Below are positions 38,597 through 48,088 of a stretch of 64,000 bases of DNA, one piece after another (position 1 is the first letter of the stretch; the number at the start of each line of letters is the position of its first letter). The stretch is from Archangium lipolyticum (GTDB taxonomy: Bacteria; Myxococcota; Myxococcia; Myxococcales; Myxococcaceae): NCBI RefSeq assembly GCF_024623785.1, contig NZ_JANKBZ010000018.1, positions 62,001 through 126,000 of the forward strand, in the 5' to 3' direction. A program made the position numbers and the translations under genes. The notes beneath the pieces are model-generated. The model saw only the letters and a list, made by a program, of their open reading frames with translations. It did no database searches and was not told the DNA's origin.

Positions 38597-40314
38597 CCCC
38601 GCGTGGTGGGCACTGGATTCACCGCCAGCGCCCGCCTCACCTCCGGGTCGCGCGCGTAGAGGTCCCGCCGGAACGCCACCCGGCCCTCCGCGTCCACGAA
38701 GGCCGTCCAGTAGAGCAGGTACACCGGCACCGGCGCGGGCAGCTGCACCCGCCGGGGCGTTCCGGCCTTCTCCATCTCCGCCGCCAGGGACGCCTCCGTC
38801 CAGCCCTCGTGGCCCCGCAGCATGAAGTCCGCGAGCTTCGCCGGCTCGGACACCCGGACGCAGCCGTGGCTGAAGGCCCGGTTCGCCTTCGTGAAGAGCG
38901 CCGGGTTGGGCGTGTCGTGCAGGTAGATGGAGTACGGGTTGGGGAAGATGAACTTCACCTGGCCCAGCGGGTTGGACTCCCCGGGGGCTTGCGCGAAGCG
39001 GTAGGACAGCGGGCCCTCCCCCAGGGCGTTCCAATCCACCGTCCTCGCGTCCACCGCCTGCCCCGTGGCCTTGTCGATCACCGTCAGCCCGAGCGCCTCG
39101 GCCGCGCCCGCGTCCTCCCGCAGCTTCGGCAGCACCTCCTCCTGGGTGATCTTCCCCGGCACGTTCCACTCCGGGTGGAGCACCAGGTACTCCACCTCGT
39201 CCGCGAGGACGGGCGTGCTCCAGTCCGGCTCTCCGATGATGACCGGCATCCGCAGCACCGTGCGCCCCCGCTCCACCGCCTCCAACTCGAAGGCCGGCAG
39301 GTTCACCATCACGTACCGGGGCTCGAGCTCCCTCGGAGCCTGGCGCCAGCGCTCCAGGTTGACCAGCAGCTGCGCGATGCGCTCCTCCACCGGCACCCGC
39401 AGCGCCTCCAGCGTCCCCGCGCCCACCTTCCCGTCCACCTCCAACCCCTGCCTCCGCTGGAAACGCTTCACCGCCTCCTCCAGCTTCGCGTCGTAGAGGT
39501 CCTCCGGTACAGGCTCCCTCGGAGACTCCGGTGCCACCTCCATCGCCGCGCGGACGAGATCCCCCACCAGCACCATGGAGCTCACACTGGGAGCACCCGG
39601 GTAGAGCAACCGCTCCTCCGGGGCGGCGGGCAGATCTCCCGTGACGCGCAGCCGCTCGCGCAACACCGCCACGCGAGGATCCCTCATCCCCCGCTCGAGC
39701 GGCCCGCCCTCCGGCACCAGCGGCCAGCCTCCAGCCGCGGCGATGGCGCGGTAGCGGGCGAGCGCCTCCCGGAGTCGCACGAAGCCCTCGTGCGTCGGGG
39801 AGAAGCTCCGCAGCGTCGTGCGCAGATCGCCACTGGCGAGCGCTCCTTCCATCACCGCCGCCAGGACCACCGCTCCCGGTGGCTTCGTCCGCCACGGGAT
39901 GCGCTGCGAGGCCACCTGCCCGGAGAGGAGATGCGAGGCGTAGGTGAGGAAGCTCGACGTGAGCCGCAACTCCACCGACATCCACGCGTCCTCCGGCTCG
40001 CCCTCGAGCGACAGCCGTCGCAGGGAGTCCTCGAGCGCCGAGCGGTGGTAGCGCTCCGGCCACAGGCCCTCCGACTCCGCCTCTCGAAGCGCCGCGAGGA
40101 ACTGGTCCACCTGGGGCCGCACCGCGCCGTCATAGGAGAACCACGCGGGCTGGAAGCCCCGGGTCTCGTAGAAGCGCAACAGGGCCTGGGATACCTCCCT
40201 TGATTCCTTCTCCGCCCGGGCCCGGACCGCGGACTCGAAGGGAGGGAGCTCTCCCGCCGCGAGCACGGGAGCCCCGAGAAGCAGGCAGCACAGAAGGACG
40301 AGCCAGGAGCGCAT
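38593..40314 (-). CDS. L,D-transpeptidase (YcbB/LdtD type)
   Basis: A 573-residue exported L,D-transpeptidase that makes 3-3 peptidoglycan cross-links or related bonds. The signal peptide ends near VLAAG. A helical scaffold domain (about 25-250) is followed by a peptidoglycan-binding motif (KRFQRRQGLEVDGKVGAGTL, about 275-295). The YkuD catalytic domain (about 335-520) carries catalytic Cys485 in FSHGCVRV and the HDTPNPALF stretch. The layout matches E. coli YcbB. The gene converges on the M15 peptidase with overlapping stops. The ATG at 40314 begins the signal peptide. Confidence 0.92.
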   Translation of the reverse strand: MRSWLVLLCCLLLGAPVLAAGELPPFESAVRARAEKESREVSQALLRFYETRGFQPAWFSYDGAVRPQVDQFLAALREAESEGLWPERYHRSALEDSLRRLSLEGEPEDAWMSVELRLTSSFLTYASHLLSGQVASQRIPWRTKPPGAVVLAAVMEGALASGDLRTTLRSFSPTHEGFVRLREALARYRAIAAAGGWPLVPEGGPLERGMRDPRVAVLRERLRVTGDLPAAPEERLLYPGAPSVSSMVLVGDLVRAAMEVAPESPREPVPEDLYDAKLEEAVKRFQRRQGLEVDGKVGAGTLEALRVPVEERIAQLLVNLERWRQAPRELEPRYVMVNLPAFELEAVERGRTVLRMPVIIGEPDWSTPVLADEVEYLVLHPEWNVPGKITQEEVLPKLREDAGAAEALGLTVIDKATGQAVDARTVDWNALGEGPLSYRFAQAPGESNPLGQVKFIFPNPYSIYLHDTPNPALFTKANRAFSHGCVRVSEPAKLADFMLRGHEGWTEASLAAEMEKAGTPRRVQLPAPVPVYLLYWTAFVDAEGRVAFRRDLYARDPEVRRALAVNPVPTTRG

Positions 40315-40449
40315 GGGGCGACGGTAGGCACCCCGGGAGGACGAGGCAGGCAGGCGGGCTCGGCCGCTCGCTCTCCTGACCGTCCAGGTCCGGGGACAGG
40401 CGGCCAACGGAGCCTTGACTGAACGTCCTTTCAGATTCACCCTGGGAGT

Positions 40450-41484
40450 GTGAAACCCCGTCCCGTCTCCAACCCACCCAACCCCTGGGACACCACCGCG
40501 GTGGAGTACCTGGAGGAGATTCCTCCCGCGAAGCTGGAGGTGCTGGAGGACCACAGCCGCGAGGTGCTGGGGCGCAACGACAGCCCGGACGTCGGCTTCA
40601 CCTGGAGCGTCAATCCCTACCGGGGCTGCCTCCATGCGTGCGCGTACTGCTACGCGCGGCCCTACCACGAGTACCTCGGCTTCGGCGCGGGCACGGACTT
40701 CGAGACGAAGCTGGTGGTGAAGCCCAAGGCGGCGGAGCTGCTGCGCGCGGCCTTCGAGCGCAAGAGCTGGAAGGGGGAGTCGGTCGCCTTCAGCGGCGTC
40801 ACGGACTGCTACCAGCCACTCGAGGCCTCGCTGCGGCTCACCCGCGCATGCCTGGAGGTGTGCGCCGAGTACCGCAACCCGGTGGGCATCATCACCAAGG
40901 GGCCGCTCATCGAGCGGGACCTGGATGTGCTGACGACGCTCGCGCAGGAGGCGCGGTTGTCGGTGTACATCACCCTGCCCTTCCACGACGAGCAGGTGGC
41001 CCGGGCGATGGAGCCGTACGTGGCCACGCCCCGGAGGCGCCTGCAGACCGTCGAGCGGCTGGCGGCGGCGGGCATCACCGTGGGAGTGGCGGTGGCGCCC
41101 GTCATTCCCGGGTTGAACGACGAGGACATGGTGCGAGTCCTCACCGCGGCGCGCGAGGCCGGGGCCACGAGGGCCTTCTACACGCTGCTGCGGCTGCCGG
41201 GTCCGGTGCGGGCCGTCTTCGAGGAGCGCCTGCGTGAGAAGCTCCCACTGCGAGCCGAGCGCGTGCTGCACCGCATCCGCGAGACGCGTGGGGGCGAGCT
41301 CAACGATGCGCGCTTCCGCGTCCGCATGCGCGGTGAGGGCCTCTACGCGGACACCCTCCACAAGCTCTTCCACACCACCGCGCGCCGCCTGGGGCTGAAC
41401 ACCTCGTGGAGCACGGAGGAAGAGGAGAAGGAGAGCCCCTTCCGCCGGCCCATGAAGCCGGGCACTCAGCTCAGCTTCTTTTGA
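40450..41484 (+). CDS. Radical SAM protein (PA0069 / SplB-like family)
   Basis: A 344-residue radical SAM enzyme. The [4Fe-4S] cluster is bound by Cys60, Cys64 and Cys67 (GCLHACAYCYARPYHE), followed by a TIM-barrel core with GVTDCYQPLE and VAPVIPGLND. It belongs to the PA0069 group often called DNA repair photolyase-like; the reaction is not established. The start is GTG at 40450 and is a little uncertain because GGGAG is very close. It is monocistronic. Confidence 0.88.
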   Translation: MKPRPVSNPPNPWDTTAVEYLEEIPPAKLEVLEDHSREVLGRNDSPDVGFTWSVNPYRGCLHACAYCYARPYHEYLGFGAGTDFETKLVVKPKAAELLRAAFERKSWKGESVAFSGVTDCYQPLEASLRLTRACLEVCAEYRNPVGIITKGPLIERDLDVLTTLAQEARLSVYITLPFHDEQVARAMEPYVATPRRRLQTVERLAAAGITVGVAVAPVIPGLNDEDMVRVLTAAREAGATRAFYTLLRLPGPVRAVFEERLREKLPLRAERVLHRIRETRGGELNDARFRVRMRGEGLYADTLHKLFHTTARRLGLNTSWSTEEEEKESPFRRPMKPGTQLSFF

Positions 41485-41593
41485 GAAAACCGTCTCACCG
41501 CGTGTACGGCCGTCCAAAACGCGGGACGCTCATCCGGAAGGAACCGCGGGGTCCTGGAGCCCTGGCGCCTCGGAAGGTTCGAAATCGCACGCT

Positions 41594-41609
41594 TGGCACG
41601 ACACGTGCT
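41594..41609 (+). promoter_or_regulatory. Possible sigma-54 promoter
   Basis: TGGCACG, four bases, GTGCT matches the -24/-12 consensus (TGGCACG-N4-TTGCW) with GG and GC at the correct ten-base distance and one mismatch. It lies 53 bases upstream of the next start codon. Confidence 0.4.
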
Positions 41610-41661
41610 TTCGGGCTGCCTGCACGCACTGTCGCAACACGCTGTGCATTGTGAGAGCCCC

Positions 41662-43788
41662 ATGCACCGATTCTTCAAGACCCTGATTCCCCTCTGCATC
41701 CTGAGCGGTTCCGCCTGCATCAATGTGCCCGATGTCGATCCCCCCGACCAGGGCACGCCCAACCAGCCCGTAGGCAACTTCTCCCTCTCCGCCGACCCGA
41801 CCCAGGCCAGCGTCTTCCAGGGAGGAAGCAAGAACATCCAGGTCACCCTCACCCGTACCGGCGGATTCACCGACAACGTCACGGTCAGCCTGTTCAATCC
41901 TCCGGCGGGCATCAGCGCCCCCTCCGTCACGATCGCCTCTGGCACCACCTCCGCCACCCTGACCATCTCCGTCAGTGCCAACGCGGAGCCCGGCCCCAAG
42001 ACGCTCACCCTGCGCGGCACGGCGGGAACCCTCTCCCAGGATGTTTCCGTGTCCCTCTCGGTGGCGGGCCAGGGTGACCTCCTGGTTCAGTGGGCGAGCC
42101 CCAGCCAGTCCAGTGTCCACGTGAAGGACTCCGTCCAGTTCCAGGTCGTGGTGGAGGGAGGCACGGCCGAGTCCGTCGACCTGTACAAGGACACGGTCTT
42201 CCTGACGCGCCTGTCCGCGCCCTCCTACCAGTACACCTGGGACACCAGCCAGGAGACGGAGGGGGAGTATCAGCTCACCGCTCGCGCCACGCGCGGGGGC
42301 GCCACCTTCACCAGCTCCGCCCGCACCATCAAGGTCGACCACACGGCGCCCAAGGTGAAGACGCAGAGCCCGGCTCCCGGCGCCACCGCCGTCGCCGTGC
42401 GAGACACCATCCAGGTGACCTTCGATGAACCGTTGAAGGCGTCCACCGTGACCGATGCCTCCGTGGTCCTGGGCACGGCGGGTGCGTCGAATGTCGCCAA
42501 GACCCTTTCCCTGTCGGCGGATGGTAGGACGCTGACCCTCACCCCGAGCGCGCCGCTGACGCTGCCGGCCACCGTCACCATCAACCTGGGCTCGAGCACG
42601 GCGCCCTTGACGGACCTGGCCGGCAATGCCCTGACCGCCTCGACTCCGTGGACGTTCACGGTTCCCGCCTGGCTGCCGATGGGTGGCGCCATCAGCGCGG
42701 TGAACGGACCCACCCCCGCGGAGAACGTGTCCATGAAGGTGGCCACGGACGGCAACCCCGTCATCGCCTGGTCCGAGTCCGACGGCACCGCCAAGAACAT
42801 CTACGTCCGGCGCTGGACGGGAACGAGCTGGACCGATCTGGGTCCCGCCCTGAATGCCGTTCCTGGCGCCAGCTTCGATACCATTGAACCCGACCTCGTC
42901 CTCGATACCGCGAACCGCCCCACGGTCGTGTGGAACGAGGTCAGCACCAACAAGGGTGACCGGGAGCTTTATGGGAGCAGGTGGACGGGTACCACCTGGG
43001 CAAGCCTTCCCCCCTTCCTCCCCGCCATCAGAGCAGATCAGGGGAGTCGCAATCCTGGAGGTATCGCGTTCGACAAGGCAGGCAACCTCGTCGTCACGCC
43101 CTTCCTGGCCTCCTACGGCACCTACGATCTGGAAGTGTTCCGTCTGGCGTCGAATGACTGGGAGACGCTCACCGCGCCCGAGGACGGTAGCTTCCCCGTG
43201 AACTCCGATCTGGCAATCGATGCCACGGGCAACTGGTTCATGGCGTACCCCGCTCACTGGGAGACGGGAACGGACACGCACTGGGCCATCTATGCGAGCA
43301 AGAGGGACATCTACGGCAACTGGAGCAAGCTGGGAGATCCGCTGATCAGCCCGTCCAAGGGAAGCTCCAATTCCCCCTCCCTTGCACTGAATGGGAACGG
43401 GCTCCCCATCATTGCCTGGGAGGAGTCCAGCTCACCCAACAGCACCGTCTACGCCGCGCTCTGGAATGGGCAGTCGTGGCAGATGCTGGGAAGCACGATC
43501 AACGGCAACACCACGTCGAACACCCACCCCTCGGTGGTCGTGGATCATGATGGGCTGCCCATCGTCGCCTGGAGCGGCTATGCCGCGCCGGAGACGTCCA
43601 TCTGGGTGAGCCGCTGGAACGGAAGCTCCTGGCAGCAGCTGGGTTCGCGGCTGAGTGCGGCAACGGGTGCTTCCACGGCCGGATTCCGGCCCACGCTGTC
43701 ACTCGACAAGAACGGCCAGCCGATCGTCGCCTGGCACGAGTCCGACGGCTCGGTGTCGAACATCTACGTCTACCGCTACAACTACTAG
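41662..43788 (+). CDS. Large Ig-like/beta-propeller lipoprotein
   Basis: A 708-residue lipoprotein; the signal peptide ends at SGSAC (Cys18). Ig-like repeats occupy about 35-215, and an SbsA-type (Big_5) Ig domain lies at about 235-340 (DTIQVTFDEPLKASTVTDA). A propeller made of repeated NPVIAWSESDG, PVVVWNEV, LPIIAWEESS and PIVAWHESDG blades follows. It is probably a surface protein for adhesion or sensing; no enzyme residues are visible. The ATG at 41662 is set by the signal; the frame is open 23 codons further upstream. Confidence 0.8.
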   Translation: MHRFFKTLIPLCILSGSACINVPDVDPPDQGTPNQPVGNFSLSADPTQASVFQGGSKNIQVTLTRTGGFTDNVTVSLFNPPAGISAPSVTIASGTTSATLTISVSANAEPGPKTLTLRGTAGTLSQDVSVSLSVAGQGDLLVQWASPSQSSVHVKDSVQFQVVVEGGTAESVDLYKDTVFLTRLSAPSYQYTWDTSQETEGEYQLTARATRGGATFTSSARTIKVDHTAPKVKTQSPAPGATAVAVRDTIQVTFDEPLKASTVTDASVVLGTAGASNVAKTLSLSADGRTLTLTPSAPLTLPATVTINLGSSTAPLTDLAGNALTASTPWTFTVPAWLPMGGAISAVNGPTPAENVSMKVATDGNPVIAWSESDGTAKNIYVRRWTGTSWTDLGPALNAVPGASFDTIEPDLVLDTANRPTVVWNEVSTNKGDRELYGSRWTGTTWASLPPFLPAIRADQGSRNPGGIAFDKAGNLVVTPFLASYGTYDLEVFRLASNDWETLTAPEDGSFPVNSDLAIDATGNWFMAYPAHWETGTDTHWAIYASKRDIYGNWSKLGDPLISPSKGSSNSPSLALNGNGLPIIAWEESSSPNSTVYAALWNGQSWQMLGSTINGNTTSNTHPSVVVDHDGLPIVAWSGYAAPETSIWVSRWNGSSWQQLGSRLSAATGASTAGFRPTLSLDKNGQPIVAWHESDGSVSNIYVYRYNY

Positions 43789-43834
43789 TCTCGACGTCTA
43801 GACGTTGAATGGCCGGGTTCGGCCCCGAAGAAGA

Positions 43835-43877
43835 GGCGGGATGGCACTGCACGAGCCATCCCGCCCTTTCCTTTTCA
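43835..43877 (+). terminator. Intrinsic terminator, convergent genes
   Basis: GGCGGGATGGC and GCCATCCCGCC form a perfect 11-base stem with a 9-base loop, followed by CTTTCCTTTT. Confidence 0.88.
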
Positions 43878-43900
43878 GCGATGCAACCCGGTGCCTCCGG

Positions 43901-45994
43901 CTACCAGACCTCGCAGCGCTGCGCGGCCGGGCTCACCATCTTCGCGCCCTCCTTGCACTGGAAGGCCTTCTGGAACGACGGCAGGTTCACCACCGGCCCG
44001 TTCACGCGCCAGTACGGCGGCGAGTGCGAATCCACCACCGCCATCTGCCGTGCGAAGGCGTCCCGGTACTTCGAGCACCACGACTGCGCGTAGCCGAGGA
44101 AGAACTGCTGGCTCGGCGTGTAGCGGTAGCCCTCCGCCTTCTTCGCCGCCTCCGCATCCCTCGCCAGCCACGCCTCCATCGCCGCGTGCGCCAGCTTCAG
44201 GCCTCCCAGGTCCGCCACGTTCTCGCCGAGCGTCAGCGCCCCGTTCAGCTTCACGTCGTCTATCGCCGTGTAGCCGTCGTACTGGTTCTTCACGCACGCC
44301 ACTCGCTCACGGAAGGCCTTGTCCGAGGCCGGCGTCCACCAGTCCCGCAGGTTCCCCTGCGCGTCGAACTGGCGGCCCTCGTCGTCGAAGCCGTGGGTAA
44401 TTTCATGCCCCACCACCATCCCCATGGCGCCGAAGTTCACCGCCGCCGAAGCCTCGCGGTTGAAGAACGGAGGCTGGAGGATTCCCGCCGGGAAGACGAT
44501 CTCGTTGAAGGGCGGGTTGTAGTAGGCGTTCACCGTCGGCGGCGACATGAACCACTCGGTCTTGTCCACCGGCTTGCCAATCTTCGCCAGCTGCCGCGCC
44601 TGCTCGAACGCCGACGCGTTCAGCAGCGAGCCCAGGAACGAACCGCGCTCCACCTTCATGTCGTCGTAGTTGCGCCACTTGTCCGGGTAGCCGATCTTGT
44701 TGACGATCTTCCGCACCTTCACCAGCGCCTGCTCCCGCGTGGCCGCGTCCATCCACGCCAGCGTGTCCAGGTTGCGCTCGAAGGCCTTCTCGATCTCCTC
44801 CACCATCTGCAGCGTGGTCTTCTTGCCGTCCTCGCCGAACGTCTTCGTGATGAAGGGCACGGCCAGCGCCTCGCCCAGCGCCCCGTTCGTGAAGCGCACG
44901 CACTTCTTCCAGCGCGGCACGTCCTCCTTCGCGCCCGTCAGGTTCTCCGCCGTGAAGCGGAAGCGCTCGTCCTGGAAGCTCTTGGGCAGCGCCGGGGTGA
45001 CCCCCGACACGTAGTGCCAGGTCAGGTAGGTCCTCCACGCCTCTGGCTTCAGCGTCTTCGCCAGCCGGTCCACCTCCTGGAAGAACGGCGGGTGGCTGAC
45101 GTTGATCGGCTGCACGTCCCTGGCCCCCGCGGCCGTGAAGTACACGTCCCACTGGAAGCCCGGCGCCGTCTGCTTCAGGCCCTTGCGCTCCAACCGGTGG
45201 TACAGCTTGTGCGGATCCCTCCGCTCCACCCGCGTCAGCGAGCCCTTCGCCAGCGCCGTCTCCGTCTCCATCACCGACGCCGCGCTCTTCGCCGCCTGCT
45301 CGGGCGTCTCGCCCAGCAGCACGAAGATGTTCTTCATGTGCTCGACGTAGGCGGCACGCAGCGCCTTCGACTTCTCGTCCTCCTTCACGTAGTAGTCGCG
45401 GTCCGGCAGCCCCAGTCCTCCCTGATCCACCTCTCCAATCACCTGGGTGGCGTCCTTGAGGTCCGTGCTGGAGCCAAAGCGGAAGAGCGGGAACACGCTC
45501 TGCGCGTGCATCGTGCCCACCACCTGCGCCAGGTCCTTCGCGTTCTTCACCGCCGTCAGCTTCGCCAGCTGCGCCTTGAGCGCCGGCAGCGACGCCTCGA
45601 GCTGCGCCTCGTCCATGCAGGAGCCGTAGAAGTCACCCAGCTTCTGCGCGTAGGGCGTGCCCTCGGGGGCCTTGCCCTTCGCCGTGGACTCCAGGATGTC
45701 CCGGAGGAGCTCCTCGTTTCGCGCCGCGATGGTGTCGAAGCCCCTCGACCAGCGGGGGCGATCCGCCGGAATCTCCGTGGACTTCACCCAGTTGCCGCAC
45801 GCGTACTCGTAGAAGTCCTCGCACGGATCCGCCTTGTCGTTGATGGCCGCTCCATCGAGTCCCGGCGGAAGCGGCTTCGCCTCCGGCGCCGGCTGCGGCT
45901 GCTCCGGGGTCGTCTGCGGCGGCTGCGGCGCGGGCTCCGCCGTCTTGCAGGCAGACACGAGGAGACAGCAGGCGGCGAGCAATGCCTTTCTCAT
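43901..45994 (-). CDS. pepO: M13-family zinc metallopeptidase (neprilysin/PepO-like) lipoprotein
   Basis: A 697-residue lipoprotein metallopeptidase; the signal ends at LLVSAC (Cys16), then a Pro-rich linker. The M13 fold has zinc ligands His530 and His534 in GHEITHGFDD and Glu591 in GENVADLGG. It ends in the family signature CEVW. The N-terminal domain (about 50-440) carries VNPYYNPP-type substrate-groove motifs (NAYYNPPFNE). It degrades peptides in the periplasm or at the cell surface. A promoter-like TTGCAG and TAGGGT (16-base spacer) lies upstream. Confidence 0.93.
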   Translation of the reverse strand: MRKALLAACCLLVSACKTAEPAPQPPQTTPEQPQPAPEAKPLPPGLDGAAINDKADPCEDFYEYACGNWVKSTEIPADRPRWSRGFDTIAARNEELLRDILESTAKGKAPEGTPYAQKLGDFYGSCMDEAQLEASLPALKAQLAKLTAVKNAKDLAQVVGTMHAQSVFPLFRFGSSTDLKDATQVIGEVDQGGLGLPDRDYYVKEDEKSKALRAAYVEHMKNIFVLLGETPEQAAKSAASVMETETALAKGSLTRVERRDPHKLYHRLERKGLKQTAPGFQWDVYFTAAGARDVQPINVSHPPFFQEVDRLAKTLKPEAWRTYLTWHYVSGVTPALPKSFQDERFRFTAENLTGAKEDVPRWKKCVRFTNGALGEALAVPFITKTFGEDGKKTTLQMVEEIEKAFERNLDTLAWMDAATREQALVKVRKIVNKIGYPDKWRNYDDMKVERGSFLGSLLNASAFEQARQLAKIGKPVDKTEWFMSPPTVNAYYNPPFNEIVFPAGILQPPFFNREASAAVNFGAMGMVVGHEITHGFDDEGRQFDAQGNLRDWWTPASDKAFRERVACVKNQYDGYTAIDDVKLNGALTLGENVADLGGLKLAHAAMEAWLARDAEAAKKAEGYRYTPSQQFFLGYAQSWCSKYRDAFARQMAVVDSHSPPYWRVNGPVVNLPSFQKAFQCKEGAKMVSPAAQRCEVW

Positions 45995-46147
45995 CCAGTA
46001 TTTCTCCAGGTCGGGAAGAAAGCGGGTCGCACCCTACTCGGCGGACGGCTCCCTGCAACCCCTGGATGTGCGCCGCTCTTCGTCCTTCCGCTTCTCGACA
46101 GGGATTGACACGGTGCGACACGGCGGCTCGGGACGTCACCCGCGAAG

Positions 46148-46181
46148 ACCCTCACCCCGGCCCTCTCCCAGAGGGAGAGGG
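46148..46181. repeat. Dispersed CCCTCACCCC hairpin repeat, copy B
   Basis: ACCCTCACCCCGG is followed by the hairpin CCCTCTCCC, AGA, GGGAGAGGG, the same unit as at 11149. The region 45995-46279 otherwise holds only the promoter of the M13 gene and copy C. Confidence 0.8.
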
Positions 46182-46213
46182 AGTCGACACAGGCGAAACC
46201 CGGGGGACTCGAT

Positions 46214-46249
46214 ACCCTCACCCCGACCCTCCCCCCGAAGGGAGAGGGG
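46214..46249. repeat. Dispersed CCCTCACCCC hairpin repeat, copy C
   Basis: ACCCTCACCCCGA is followed by CCCTCCCCCC, GAA, GGGAGAGGGG, a less perfect copy 32 bases after copy B in the same orientation. Confidence 0.75.
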
Positions 46250-46279
46250 TTTGGCTCCTGGGTTGTGACTCGGGGCTCG

Positions 46280-46843
46280 CTACTCCTTGCCCAGCATCCC
46301 GTCCTTGAGGCTCTCGTCCACAGGACTCTGCCCCAGCCACACCGAGAAGAGCGCGTCCGCGAAGTCCTTGCCCTCCACCGAGATCTTCTGTCCCCCCTTG
46401 CTCTCGATGGTCGTTCCCTTCCCCGGCGCGTACGTCAGCAACAGCTCGTCACCCTTCTTCAGATCCGGAATCGCCCCGGAGAAGGTGTCCAGCCGCTGCT
46501 GCAGCGCCGGCAGCTTGTCCTTCGCGTTCTTCTTGAAGCCATCCACGATGGCATCCGTGATCGTCTTCTTGTCCAGATCGCGCAGCATCGCCATTCGCAC
46601 GCGCTTCACCTGGTCAGACCCGATCACCTCCTGCGCGTTCTGTGACGGCTTCTCCGCGTACAGGCCCGCCGCGTAGACCTTGAAGACCACCTTCTTGCGC
46701 AGGCCCACTCCATTGAGCTTCAGCTCCTTCCCCTCGGCCGACACCGTCTCGGGGAACTGCACGCCCGCCACCTCCTTGGCGGCGGCGGGCAGCGCGAGCA
46801 CAACGGCCATCACGACTGCGAACAGCGCGGCGTTCTTCTTCAA
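46280..46843 (-). CDS. Chalcone-isomerase-like exported protein
   Basis: A 187-residue exported protein of the chalcone_isomerase-like family. The core has GVGLRKKVVFKVYAAGLYAE and VKRVRMAMLRDLD, typical of bacterial members whose role is unknown (possibly lipid-like ligand binding). The signal peptide runs from MKKNAALFAVVMAVVLA to PAAA. The start is a TTG at 46843 because AGGAGGGG lies four bases upstream; the earlier GTG/ATG frame lacks a binding site and would place ten extra residues before the signal. Confidence 0.78.
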   Translation of the reverse strand: MKKNAALFAVVMAVVLALPAAAKEVAGVQFPETVSAEGKELKLNGVGLRKKVVFKVYAAGLYAEKPSQNAQEVIGSDQVKRVRMAMLRDLDKKTITDAIVDGFKKNAKDKLPALQQRLDTFSGAIPDLKKGDELLLTYAPGKGTTIESKGGQKISVEGKDFADALFSVWLGQSPVDESLKDGMLGKE

Positions 46844-46874
46844 TGACCCCTCCTGGAAGGTAGAGGCCTCCACG

Positions 46875-47963
46875 CTACCCGTTCTTGCGGATGAACTCCT
46901 CCATGAACGAGACCAGCGTCTTCACGTTGTCCACCGTCACCGCGTTGTACGTGGACACGCGGATGCCTCCGGTGATCCGGTGTCCCTTGAGCCCCACCAT
47001 CCCCGCCTTCTTCGCCTCCGCCACGAACTTGTCGTCCAGCGCCTCCGAAGGCAGCCTGAACACCACGTTCATGTACGAGCGCGAGTCCCGCTCCACCGGC
47101 GCCTGGTAGAAGCCCGCGTGCTTGTCCAGCGCCCCGTAGAGCAGCTCGCCCTTCTCCCGGTTCCACTTCTCCAACTGCGCCAGGCCTCCCACCTGCTTCA
47201 CCCACGCCAACACGTTGCGGCACAGGTAGATGGCCAAGGTCGGCGGCGTGTTGTAGAGCGAGTTGTTTTCCGCGTGCGTCGAGTAGCGGAAGATCTTCGG
47301 GATGTCCTTGCGGCCCCGGGCGATGAAGTCCTTGCGGGCCACCGCGATGAGGACGCCCGAGGGGCCCAGGTTCTTCTGCGCCCCCGCGTAGATGAACGCG
47401 AAGCGGCTCACGTCCGTCGGCTTCCACATGAAGTCCGAGCTCATGTCCGCCACCAGCGGCACGTCCCCCACCTCGGGCCACGTGTGCCACTGCGTGCCGA
47501 AGAGGGTGTTGTTACTCGTCATGTGCACGTAGGCGGCCTTCGGGTCCACCTTCACCTCGTCCGACCGAGGCACCCGCACGTAGCGCTTGTCCGGCAACAC
47601 CGTGGTGGCGGCGATGCGCGCCTGCCCCACCAGCTTCGCCTCCTCATAGGCCTTCTCGCTCCACCCCCCGGTGATGAGGTAGTCCGCGCTGGCTCCCGGC
47701 GGCAGGAAGTTCATCGGAACCTGCGCGAACTGCTGCGAGGCCCCTCCCGTGAGGAAGAGCACCTGGTGGGTGTCCGGGATGCCCAGCAGCTCGGTGAGCA
47801 GGGAGAGGGTCTCCGTGTGGACCGCGTCGTACTCCTTGCCCCGATGGCTGTGCTCCATGATGGACATGCCGGAGCCCTGGAAGTCGAGCAACTCGTCCCT
47901 CGCCCGCTCCAGGGCGGGCAGGGGCAGTCCAGCGGGACCGGGGTTGAAGTTGATGACGCGCAT
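46875..47963 (-). CDS. serC: Phosphoserine aminotransferase
   Basis: A 362-residue PLP-dependent transaminase that converts 3-phosphohydroxypyruvate to phosphoserine in serine and B6 synthesis. The start motif [14 protein letters not shown] and the substrate-site [10 protein letters not shown] are classical. The PLP lysine lies in [12 protein letters not shown]. Length is normal. The ATG at 47963 has GAGGA eight bases upstream. The chalcone-isomerase-like gene follows after 31 bases. No serA or serB is nearby. Confidence 0.95.
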   Translation of the reverse strand: MRVINFNPGPAGLPLPALERARDELLDFQGSGMSIMEHSHRGKEYDAVHTETLSLLTELLGIPDTHQVLFLTGGASQQFAQVPMNFLPPGASADYLITGGWSEKAYEEAKLVGQARIAATTVLPDKRYVRVPRSDEVKVDPKAAYVHMTSNNTLFGTQWHTWPEVGDVPLVADMSSDFMWKPTDVSRFAFIYAGAQKNLGPSGVLIAVARKDFIARGRKDIPKIFRYSTHAENNSLYNTPPTLAIYLCRNVLAWVKQVGGLAQLEKWNREKGELLYGALDKHAGFYQAPVERDSRSYMNVVFRLPSEALDDKFVAEAKKAGMVGLKGHRITGGIRVSTYNAVTVDNVKTLVSFMEEFIRKNG

Positions 47964-48088
47964 GGCTGTGTCCTCACGAAAGTGAACAACCGCGCGGCCA
48001 TTCTGCCCAACGCTCCCCCCAGGGGAAGCGGGAAGCGCGGCTACCGTCCACCCCAGGGCGTGTGGCCGCTCCGGCGCCAGGAGGGTCC

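Noticed and set aside
40315-41517. N-terminal extension of the L,D-transpeptidase frame
   Set aside because: The extra 400 codons run antisense through the radical SAM gene; the signal peptide marks the start at 40314.
46100-46120. TTGACA near 46106 as a promoter
   Set aside because: No AT-rich -10 box lies at a suitable distance, and no gene on that strand begins nearby.
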